A stretch of DNA of 64,000 nt from Plantago major (Eukaryota; Streptophyta; Magnoliopsida; Lamiales; Plantaginaceae). Below are positions 32,084 to 42,031 of the stretch, piece after piece (positions within the stretch are counted from its first letter, which is position 1; each line of letters begins with the position of its first letter). The position numbers were made by a program, and so were the translations under genes. Location of the stretch: the NCBI GenBank assembly GCA_026545765.1, contig CM048844.1:5699524-5763523 (forward strand). The letters are read 5' to 3'. The notes under the pieces were generated by a model. That model worked only from the letters and a program-made list of their open reading frames with translations, was not told the DNA's origin and ran no database searches.

Positions 32084-33163
32084 ATGATCATGATAAATAT
32101 GATTAGAAGAAAAGATACCGTTAAAAACAGTAGAAGTGAGGAATTTGATATTCCCCAAAATTTAGATTTATTAAATAAATGGACAATTCCTAGAATTGAG
32201 CCTAAGGTTATTTACCAATTAGGTACTTTCGAGAAATTAGGTTTAAAACAGGTAGTAAAAACTACTGAAGAATCTGTTTCACTAGATAATGATGAATTAG
32301 TAATCAAATTACTTAGTGAAAAAGATATTTCTGTTTATAAACACCTTTACAAATTTCTTCATATTGGTTTAGTGCATATTGCTTTTAAACCTTTAAGCTT
32401 AGAAGGACTACCTGAGAGTTTTATAGCTGCTCTTAGAGATGGCAGAAACTTAGACTGGAAAAAATCCTTAATAGTAATTATACAGTCTAGTTTAGCCCAT
32501 GGTCCAATTTATTTTGATGTTTATCCGAATTTACAATTGTCTTTATCGGATATAAATATTTTAGACTCTTTAACATTAAAAGTTAAAACTAATGGTTATA
32601 ATTATATTTCTGGCACAGAAACTATATGTATCTGTTATGGGATTTATTATAAACCTTTGTTTACTTTAAATCCACACTGTCGAAGGGTTGATAAACCTTT
32701 AAATGAAACTATTTTAATTGAGACTAATTTTAGTAAATCTAAAATTACTACTCGTAGATCTATTAAATGGGAAGAAATAGATTTTCCTGAAAATTGGACA
32801 ATTCAACAGGCTGTACCTTCACAACCTATTATTCAAAATACTTTAATAGATGTTATCCAAACTCCTGAAGGTTTGGTAAAAATGCATTTTGAAAATAACA
32901 ACGATTTAATAGGATCTTCTTCAAGACTTAATATGTCTTCTTCTTTGAGATCTTTTATATCACCTATTGATTATGTCGTTGATACTCCATCAAGGATGTC
33001 GACCTCTGCTAAAAGCAGAATACAAAAATCTTTTGAAACTATTCCAGAAGATCATATTGATGAACTTCGAATAAATAAAGATTTTGATAATGTTGTCAAA
33101 GGAGTTAATTATACTAAAACTGAAGCAGATATAACTGCATCAGAAATGGAATTTCGTTATTAA
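32084..33163 (+). CDS. Endogenous caulimovirid movement protein (ORF1), EPRV1
   Basis: First ORF after the PBS, 359 codons from ATG 32084; the frame is open 8 codons further upstream from a TTG. The central region has YFDVYPNLQLSLSD and IPEDHIDE blocks that fit 30K-superfamily movement proteins of caulimovirids, which line plasmodesmata and let virus pass between cells. No stop or frameshift in this copy or in EPRV2 (by-eye identity above 90%). The stop TAA overlaps the next ATG by one base (TAATG). Assigned from position and motif resemblance, not from a search. Confidence 0.7.
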   Translation: MIMINMIRRKDTVKNSRSEEFDIPQNLDLLNKWTIPRIEPKVIYQLGTFEKLGLKQVVKTTEESVSLDNDELVIKLLSEKDISVYKHLYKFLHIGLVHIAFKPLSLEGLPESFIAALRDGRNLDWKKSLIVIIQSSLAHGPIYFDVYPNLQLSLSDINILDSLTLKVKTNGYNYISGTETICICYGIYYKPLFTLNPHCRRVDKPLNETILIETNFSKSKITTRRSIKWEEIDFPENWTIQQAVPSQPIIQNTLIDVIQTPEGLVKMHFENNNDLIGSSSRLNMSSSLRSFISPIDYVVDTPSRMSTSAKSRIQKSFETIPEDHIDELRINKDFDNVVKGVNYTKTEADITASEMEFRY

Positions 33164-36100
33164 TGAATTCAAGTCAAATTGATTTTAGCCCTGGCTCTCC
33201 GGCTAGGCAAAAGATTAGAACTGAATTCAATCTACCCAAATGGAAACCTTTTAAAAATTGGTTTTTTACAAACTTTTCTTCAAAAGAAAAAACTTCTATT
33301 CAGGAAGAATTTTATAAAGATTGTGCAAAACATAATACTATGATTCCATTTGTTACATGGTTTGTTTCTAAATATGGGGAACAATATATTTCTGTTTTAG
33401 AAAGAAATTATAAACTTTCGACAGGAAGGAATTTACAACAAGTTTATCCTCCGCAACAGTCTTTTCAAATTGAAAAGGAAATCATAGTTTCCTTGCTTTT
33501 GCTAAATTACTGGAAGATGAAACTCTACCAGTAACCTGTAAACAAATTAACAGGATGATTAAACAACATAATTATACTAATCTGTTTATAAATGTCCTTG
33601 GAGAACATTTAACTTCTTTAAGTAAAAGGGTGGAATTAGTTTTAAAAACTATTAACCCTAATATTTCTTTAAATTCTAACATTTCTTTAAAAGAAAAGGA
33701 AAAGGAACAGGATTCTGCCTGTCCTAATATTCAACCACCTCCTGAAATAGCAGACTTTAAATTAATGTCTATGAAATAACTTGAAAAGTTCTTAACTGAA
33801 AAATTTAAAGATATGAAAGTTACAACACTACATGATGTTGTACAAGAGAATCCTGATTATAAATAAGTAATCAAGGATGAAATCAATAAGTTGGAAAAAT
33901 GGGCTGATAGACCTACCCAGAGAATGTACTATTATAGGAGACCTTCTCCTATAGATACCTTGCACGAAGAGCAAGAGTACATCTTGAATAACAGCTATAA
34001 TGGCAAAAACATCTATGAATGGAACTTAGATGCTTATGCTGATAGGCAGATTTATAATATGATTCATAGAATGCTTATGTATTCCACGATTTGTAAAACA
34101 AATGGTAACACCGACAAAAATGTTGCAAAAATGATTGTCGCTGGTTTTACTGGACAATTAAAAGGTTTTTGGGATAATTATCTTTCTCCTGAGGGAAAAA
34201 ATCATATTTTTAATACTGTAAAACAAGAAAATGATGGCTCAGTTGAAAATGTAGTGTATACTCTTGTTGTTACTATTATTGAACATTTTACAGGAAGATA
34301 TTCCGATAACAACGAAAATATTCTAACTGTTTTGCAAAACTTAAGATGTAAAACTTTGACTGATTTTCGGTGGTACAAAGATACCTTTTTAAACAGGGTA
34401 ATGGAATTACCTGAATGTAATAGTTCTCATTGGAAATCAAAGTTCATTGATGGACTTCCTGCATTATTTGCAGAAAGGGTTAGAAAAAATTTAAGAAAAG
34501 ATAAAGTTTCTATCCCTTATGAAGATTATACTTATGGAAGTTAATTGGAACTTGTATACAAGAAGGTTTAGCCTTATGTAATGAGATTAAATTAAATCAA
34601 CAAATTAAAAGACAGAACTTAAAAGAAAAGGCCCAGTTGGGACAGTTCTGTGATCAATTTGTATGGATGTTCCATCCACTTCAAAACCTCATAAGTCGAA
34701 AGATAAGCCGACTTATAAAACAAAAAAGAAGAGACATTACTCTCCTCGCAAATTAGAAATCCGTGAACAAAGAAGAGAAGATAGAGAAGAAAGAAAACGG
34801 ATTCGAAAGAAACTAATAGTTGCCGAGCTTGTGGTAAACTTGGTCATTTTGCAACACAATGTTGGACCAAGAGAAAATTAAATAAATTAAAATCTAATGA
34901 TGATTTGAAAGAAACTCTTTCAAAAATAGTTTTGAATTCTGATGAAGAAAAGAGTAATAACTCTTCTGATGATTCAGATACTTCTATTAGTACTGAAGAA
35001 GAGAACTTAAAAGTTCTTGATCAAGAATCAGTAATATCTGATTCAGAGTCAGAATGTGAACCTTGTATTCTTGGACAACCTTGTATCAAGAAAACACAGA
35101 TGACAGTAAATTCTTTAATAAAGAATTTTACAATATTCTTTCTCAGTTTCAAGGAACTGAATTAAATGTTTTGGACGGTAATAATATTATCAGTTCCTGA
35201 AAACAATTAAAGATCATAAGTTACGATCTAAGATTATAGATCAGATGAAAAATATTCCAAGTACTTCTTCTACTTTGCCAGAACCAATGGTTCTTCCAGA
35301 AGATTTAAAAAAAGATGAGCCTTACTCTATGTCAGAAGTTTATAAACTTCTAAAACAGAGAAGGACAATTGAAACTCCAACTTCTACTCATGATTTAGAG
35401 ATAGAAGTTGAAAATCTTAAAAAAGAGATTCAGTCTTTGAAAAGAGAAAATAAATTGATAGACTATCGAGTTTCTAAACTTGAAGATTATAAAAAAACTG
35501 ATCATTCTACTACCAGTGAATCGAGTCAAAAAGCTCAACATTTTGATTCACAAGTAGATGATAATTTTCTTTCAACTTTAGAGATGGTTATATCTCAAAA
35601 ATGGTATGTTAAAATTACCTTATTAATTGATAATTACTTTTCAAAAGATTTGACTGCTCTCATAGATAGTGGTGCAGATTTAAATGTTATACAGGAAGGA
35701 TTAATTCCTACAAAGTATTTTCATAAAACTACGCATACTCTTTCTCATGCTGGAGGAGAAAAATTGAATGTAAAATATAAGCTTCCTAAAGCCTATATTT
35801 GTATTAATAAAAATTGTATTCAAACCAGTTTTTTACTAACAAAGGATATTTCAAACCAAGTAATACTTGGTACCCCTTTTATTTCAAAAATTTATCCTTT
35901 TACCCACGTGGATAATACTGGTATTACTGGAACTTTTCAAGGTGGGAAAATTCATTTAAATTTCATTACGAAACCAGTTAATAGAATGTTACATGAAATG
36001 TATGATCATCTGACCTTAAAGAAAAATCAGATGAATTTCTTAAAACAAGAAATAAATTCTTTGACTATTGAGGAAAAACTTCAAAATCCCAAATTACAAG

Positions 36101-37507
36101 GGGAAATTAAAATGATTGAAAATCAGCTTTCTTTAGATATTTGCAATGATCATCCTAATGCTTTCTGGAACAGAAAGAAACATGTGGTCAGTCTTCCTTA
36201 TGAGGAAGATTTTGATGAAAAAAGAATTCCGAAAAAGGCAAGACCTTGTCAAATGAATTCAGAGTATTTAGAACTCTGTAAAAAGGAAATTGATTCTTTG
36301 TTACAAAAAGGTCTAATAAGTCCTTCTCAATCTCCTTGGTCTTATACAGCCTTTTATGTTAATAAACATAGTGAACAGGAAAGAGGAGTTCCTAGATTAG
36401 TAATAAATTATAAACCCCTTAATAAGGTTTTAAAATGGATTAGGCATCCTATTCCAAATAAAAAAGATCTTTTAGAAAGACTTTATGATTCAATACTGTT
36501 TTCAAAATTTGATTTAAAATCAGGTTATTGGCAGGTACAAATTGAACAAAATGATAGGTATAAAACAACCTTCAATGTTCCAATAGGACATTATGAATGG
36601 AACGTAATGCCATTTGGTTTAAAAAATGCTCCTTCTGAATTTCAGAAAATTATGAATGATATTTTTACACCTTATAGTGAATTTATATTGGTTTATATTA
36701 ATGATATTTTAGTATTTTCAAAAGATATTGAAGCCCATTTCAAACATTTGGATATCTTAAAGAAAATAGTTATACAGAATGGTTTAGTTATATCAAAACC
36801 AAAAATGTCTTTGTTCCAAACAAAAATTAGATTTTTGGAACATTATATTGAAAAAAGTAATATCATTCCAATAAATAGAAGCATTGATTTTGCAGACAAA
36901 TTTCCTGATGAAATAAATAATAAAACCCAGTTACAAAGGTTTTTAGGAAGTTTGAATTATATCTCTTCTTATTATAAAGATATAGCTCAAGATACTGCTA
37001 TCTTATATGATAGACTTAAAAAGAATCCAAAGCCTTGGTCTGATCATCATACTCAGGCTGTTAGAAAATTAAAAGAAAAGGTTTAAAACTTTACCTTGTC
37101 TTATGCTAAGAAATCCCTTATGGGATAAAATTGTTGAAGCAGATTTTTCTGTTATAGGTTATGGGGGTATTCTTAAACAGATTGATCCTCATAATAAACA
37201 AGAATATCTTGTTTGTTTTTATTATGGCAATTGGAATAATAGCCGGAAAAAATATGCTACTATTGCTAAAGAAATACTTGCAATTATTAAGTGTGCCTTA
37301 AAACTTCAAGATGATTTATATAATCAAAAGTTTATTATTAAAACAGATTGCAATTCTGCAAAGTTCATGTTTAATAAAGATGATGTTTCTAAACAGACGT
37401 TTGCAAGGTGGCAAGCTCATTTGGCTCCTTTTAATTTTGAAATCACTTATAAAAAAGGAGAAGACAATAGTCTTCCGGATTCTCTAACGTGTGAATATAT
37501 TTCATGA
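33163..37507 (+). pseudogene. Endogenous caulimovirid polyprotein CP-NC-AP-RT-RH (ORF2), EPRV1, broken
   Basis: Domains in order: N-terminal region; coat core with LKGFWDNYLSPEG (near 34160); basic tract and a CCHC zinc knuckle (34821-34862, out of frame here); acidic tract; coiled coil; protease with LIDSGAD (near 35664); RT with active site YIND instead of YIDD (36694-36705); RNase H to 37507. Breaks: frameshift near 33475, stops at 33777 and 33864, shifts near 34540, 34650, 34815 and 35200, shift near 37085. In an intact virus this polyprotein would form the particle and make DNA from RNA. The end ATGA overlaps the start of ORF3. Confidence 0.8.
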
Positions 37508-38764
37508 TTATTGCAGGAATGTACTTGCAAGGAAGAAGCTCTTCCTCTGATAGAGGAAAAAGAGGTCAGGAAAGTGGATTAGGTAGAATCCTATCCCAAA
37601 CTGACAAAGGAAAGCTTATAGCTTTACCATCACAAGATTCTGAGGCTTATAGCTCAGAAGAGTACCAAGAATTTCTTGAGTACAAAAGAAACAAGGGTAA
37701 AATCCCATCTTCTGCTAAAATAGTAGTAAAAGAAGAACCAGAAGAAAGTAAGACTGATTATGTTAAAAACGAAAATCAGGAAGTAATACTTCTGCTTGAA
37801 TTCAGAGATGTGCAATGGGCAAGGGAACTTTGGACATCATGGTCTAAATACTTAGACAAAGCATCATATGCTTCAGGATCTTATAAAACAAGATCTTTCT
37901 ATGAAAGTATTCTTTCAAAAACAGAGTCCTGTGAAATAACATATTTCACAAGAACACAGAAGGAAGTTTATAATTTCAAAAAAAATTATATTAAGAAGAT
38001 TATATCTTCTGAGGATTGGGGTTTTGTACCATCCAGTGAAAGGGAATTTTACTATCCTAATAACTCTAATCCCATAAAATATAATTATTGGGATTACGTT
38101 GAAGCATTTAATAAAGTGCTATTTTATGATAATAAAAAGAAACACTCCTTGTTTATAACTATCAGCAGTGCATCTTATATGCAAAAAATACCAAACTGGT
38201 TTATAAACTGGTGGATGAATTTTGGAACTACGAAAGTCATACTTCCCAAAAACTTTTCAACTTTATTTATAAGTTGGAAAAATGTCACTCCAAAAAAGGA
38301 AATTCCTCAAGAATATTATTCTTTATATTTCTTTATGGAATTTTCTATACCCTGAATTTGGGAGTGGATACCTATTATCGGTTATACCGAAAGAGAGATA
38401 CCATGTATCAAAAAATCTTCTTATACGAAGTTTTGGGAAAAAATGAATGAAGAAAACCCAAAAACTAAGCAATTATATTGCATTGATACTATAGATTTTA
38501 TAGAAAAAAGAATTAGATTATATCAAGAAGATAAAAAAATGAAGGTCCAGTATACAATTCGAAGATTGCCAGAATGATCAAGATGCTGATCAAATTCCAG
38601 AAAAAGTCTCTATAGAAGACATATTTGAAATACTCAAAGAAAATATGGAAATTATAATGATGAGTCAGAAGTACGAGTCTGATGGAATATTTCCATTACG
38701 AATTAGTAATGATGATGAAACAAAGAAGGGTGGAAAGTATTCCACAACAAGACAGAATGGCTAA
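37504..38764 (+). pseudogene. Endogenous caulimovirid ORF3, unknown function, EPRV1, broken
   Basis: ATG at 37504 overlaps the stop of ORF2 (ATGA). Residues 1-90 are Gly/Arg/Ser/Glu-rich. The rest is a Trp/Tyr/Lys-rich domain with SYKTRSFYESIL, FINWWMNFGTTKVILP and KKEIPQEYYSLYFF blocks, then an acidic tail. Breaks: TGA at 38353-38355, frameshift near 38550, end about 38764. Full length would be about 420-460 codons. By position it could be the transactivator/inclusion-body protein of other genera, but I see no motif proving this. Confidence 0.6.
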
Positions 38765-38875
38765 AAGCCAAAAGGAAAAAGCAACGGAAGAGAATTAAAG
38801 AGAAAGAGACGGACAGAAATTAAAGAGTCTTGTGACAGCGACAGATATTGGCGCCTGGGAATCAAATTCCTCTTC

Positions 38876-38882
38876 TATAAAT
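38876..38882 (+). promoter_or_regulatory. 35S-like promoter TATA box, EPRV1
   Basis: CTATAAATAAG, about 110 bp after the end of ORF3. EPRV2 has the same element (complement of 40001-40009). It would start the pregenomic RNA, reading right out of EPRV1 towards EPRV2. An A/C-rich start region and TCAGCTGAATA follow in both copies. Confidence 0.65.
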
Positions 38883-39000
38883 AAGAAGAAGGAAGACGGC
38901 AGAAGGCATCAGCTGAATACACACCAGCCGAAACACTCTCCTAAACACTCTTCCTTCCAGTTTTTAAATTTTTAGATTTGTAATTAAATTTGTATTTGGT

Positions 39001-39332
39001 ATATATATATATATATATAGACACACACACGTGAGTTTTGCTATGGAGATGCCTTAAATAATCATCATGACTTTTAAGTAATCACTACACGATGACATCA
39101 CCTTTCATTCTTCATTCTTGCCAAATCGACCATATGAGGTGGTGGCTAAGAGATCCATACTTTTGTTCGTTTATCTTATTTATTTACGGATTACTATTTG
39201 ATTTGGGTTCTTACATTGTAGTATTTATTTTCGGAGAGTTTGAGATGCAAGTTAGATAAGTGTTTGGTGTTTAGCTAGGTTAAGCTCAGTTTCGAGTCGA
39301 CTTTGAGGTAAGGAAAACTCTTGACACTTTTA

Positions 39333-39383
<51 letters not shown>
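39001..39383 (+). repeat. 5' LTR of the outer element, third piece
   Basis: Starts with (TA)n then ACACGTGAGTTTTGCTATGG, matching 63676-63872 of the 3' LTR, and ends in a long (TA)n run (39337-39380) where EPRV2 entered. It is the only DNA between the two viral copies. Confidence 0.85.
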
Positions 39384-39385
<2 letters not shown>

Positions 39386-40000
39386 GTGTTACAATATTCA
39401 AACTTTAGAATCACTTCATTAATCGAGACTCAAATTACCGACTAACAATGCGACGACATCAGGACTGATTACTTGTATAAAATCTGTCAACATTAAGATA
39501 TTTCTCAAGACATAATTATCAGTACAAAAACAGCCCAGATACGCCATTTCTTTCGGCTTTAGAGGGGCAAACAGTACCTTCATATGTCTATCGGAATATA
39601 TCAATATGCCGGATTTCAATACAAAACCTTATCGGTCTCATTTCTAGTAAGTAATAAAAATTTTAGATTAATTTATAATTCCGCCGTGAATAGTAACCAT
39701 GAATAGTGACCGCATGAACAGTAAAACATTTTTGCCAGAATTATAGTAAATACATAACTTAGACATGTCTTAACACAAACCAAACTTTAGCCTATCATTA
39801 GGCCAATTTTCATTAATATAAAATATATTACAAAAATTAAAAGAAAAGAGAGTACTTACAAGATATGTCTGCAAGCACCAAGTACAAACTTAATTACAAA
39901 TCTAAAAAAAAATTTAAAAAAAACTGAAGGGAGAGTGTTTAGGCTTCTGGTATGATGCTGGTGTCTATTCAGCTGATACCTTCTGTCTTCCTCCTTTTGC

Positions 40001-40009
40001 TTATTTATA
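40001..40009 (-). promoter_or_regulatory. 35S-like promoter TATA box, EPRV2
   Basis: The complement reads CTATAAATAAG, same context as in EPRV1. Transcription from here would run left, through the 383-bp spacer into EPRV1 in antisense. Confidence 0.65.
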
Positions 40010-40213
40010 GGGGGAATTTGATTCCCAGGCGCCAATATGTGTCGCTGTCACAGGACTCTTTAATTTCTGTCCGTCTCCTTCCTCTTTAATTTTCCTTCGT
40101 TGCTTTATTATTTTGGCTTTTAGCCATTCTGTCTTGATGTAGAATGCTTTTCACCCCTCTTTTATCATTTTTCCACTCATCAGTGTCTTGATTCACCATC
40201 ATCATTATTATTA

Positions 40214-41315
40214 TCAAGTGGCTTTTTCTGCCACTACTATTGCTGTAGAAGATTCTTCTTTTTCTTTACTCTTGTGTTTGAGAGTACCTTTGAGTATTTC
40301 AAAAACATCTTCTATCGAGACTTCTTCTGAAATTTGATTAGGATCTTGAGCATCCTGATAATCCTGGCTAGCAGAGACCATAGATGTATCTGATTTTACA
40401 GACTAAGTTTCTCCATCAAAACCTTGCAGAGGATCTTTCTTTATTTCTTCTATATATGCTTCTATGAGCATTTCTCTGTTGTTGTCTTTAGACTGCATAC
40501 TGAACTTCCTTCTGATTTGATCCAGAGGCGACTCTTCTTTTTGTGTCGTCATTCTTTTGTTTTCTTGGTATAACTTTATCCTTTTTTCTATAAGATTAAT
40601 AGTATCAATGCAATATAATTGCCTGGTTTCTATGTTTTCTTTATTCATTTTTCCCAGAACTTCGTATAAGAAGATCGTTTGATACATGGTATCTCATTTT
40701 CGGTATAACCGATAACAGGTACCCATTTCCAAATCCAGGGTATAGAAAATTCCAGAAAGAAATATAAATGATAATATTCTTGAGGAATTTCCTTTTTTGG
40801 AGTAACATTCATCCAATTAGTAAATAAAGTTGAAAAAATTTCAGGGAGTATTACCCAGGTGGTTCCAAAATATTTCCACCAGTTGAGAAACGAATTTGGT
40901 ATCTCTTGCTCATAAGCTTCACTGCTGATTTTTATAAACCAGGAATGTTTTCTTTTATCATTTTCATATAATAGCACTTTATTAAATGCTTCAACATAAT
41001 AATTATATTTTATGGGATTCATGTTTTTAGGGTAGTAAAATTCCCTATCTCGTAATGGTGCTATTCCCCATTCTTCAGAAGATATAATCTTTTTGATATA
41101 AATTTTACTGAAGTTATAAACTTCCTTTTGAGTTCCTGAGAAATGTGATATTTCACATGACTCTGTGTTTGAAAAAATGCTTTCATAAAAAGATCTTGTT
41201 TTATAAGATCCTAAAGCATATGATGCTTTATCGAGATATCTGGTCATAAGAGTCCATGGGTTATTTACCCATCGCATATCTCTTGTTTCAAGCAGAAGTA
41301 TTACTTCTTGATTTC
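40214..41315 (-). pseudogene. Endogenous caulimovirid ORF3, distal part, EPRV2
   Basis: Continues the ORF3 start at 56736-56464 beyond the Tat2 insertion. From 41315 it reads NQEVILLLETRDMRW, then the conserved Trp/Tyr-rich domain, FFLEFSIPWIWKWVPVIGYT, and a shift near 40660 caused by loss of one A in an A run. The next frame goes to a TAG at 40403-40405. The same frame stays open past that stop to TGA at 40214 and matches the tail of EPRV1 (VSIEDVFEILK), so the TAG is probably a late mutation. Confidence 0.6.
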
Positions 41316-41979
41316 TGTTGATACGGAAATATGTCCAATCCGTCATAAAGGACCTAGGAACGAATCCTAAGGCGTCCAAAGTCATCCAAAGGATCCGAGG
41401 CACTTTAGTCCGAGCAAATCGATCCCGAGATGACCATCTCATAAAGCTACCAAGCAAGTGGGCACCAAAGAGTGAGATGTCCACCAGAGCTCCGAATCGG
41501 AAGAGTTGGATGTAGGAGAACTTCCTCAATCAGACCTGCCCCGATCAGCATCCGGGACCTCTCGAACACTGGACCTCGCAGACTCATCACATCCTCAAGA
41601 ACTCCCCGATATTGGCTGGCCTCATTAGCAGCATTGGCTCAATCCTATCCGTACATATGGCGCAATCTCAGCAAGCCCTTCCATTTTGATGATAGCCTAA
41701 ATAAGGCGCATCCCAACAAGTAAGTCACTAACTTCACTTGAGCAGTCATCTCTAGTCACATCACGACCCAATCCAAATATTGCAGAGTTGATCCTCGAGT
41801 AAAGTCTCATCCGGTTGACACTTAGCAAACCGCACTAACCCCCTCAAATGTGCAGTCCTCACGAGTAGTTGGTCGCTGGTTCTTACGCCTCGGTCCTCAC
41901 CTAGCAAGGAGCCTCTTACCTTGGCACCCATTGGAAGAGTTAAATAAATCTAAGTAGTTGGGGAGTTAAACCCTCAACA
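41316..41979 (+). repeat. 5' LTR of Tat2, shortened
   Basis: 664 bp, TGTTGATACGG to CCTCAACA. Compared with the 965-bp 3' LTR it lacks one block of about 190 bp after 41413 and has many 1-4 bp gaps spread along the rest, with few substitutions. Confidence 0.9.
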
Positions 41980-41982
41980 TTT

Positions 41983-42000
41983 TGGCGCCGTCTGTGGGAA
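41983..42000 (+). promoter_or_regulatory. Primer-binding site of Tat2
   Basis: TGGCGCCGTCTGTGGGAA, four bases after the LTR. This phrase is common at this place in plant Tat elements. I do not assign the tRNA. Confidence 0.7.
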
Positions 42001-42031
42001 TCTTTACAAAAAGTCCCGTTCTCTTCAGTAA

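Larger units (their letters stand above)
31568..39000 (+). mobile_element. EPRV1: near-complete endogenous caulimovirid genome (7.4 kb), plus strand
   Basis: Order: part of the RNA leader, PBS, movement protein, polyprotein, ORF3, 35S-like promoter, start of the leader. There are no LTRs and no integrase. Both edges are (TA)n: 31545-31567 and 39001-39019. Relative to EPRV2 it lacks only about 85 bp of leader at the opening point. The polyprotein and ORF3 carry several indels and stops. It is a linearised circular genome, not an LTR element. Confidence 0.85.

Noticed and set aside
31568..39000. EPRV1/EPRV2 as LTR retrotransposons with a tRNA-Met PBS
   Set aside because: No integrase, no matching LTRs, copies circularly permuted, and a movement-protein ORF next to the PBS. 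The repeats around them belong to the host LTR.
39337..39380. (TA)n run as promoter TATA boxes
   Set aside because: Simple repeat without positioned downstream transcription unit; treated as the insertion target.
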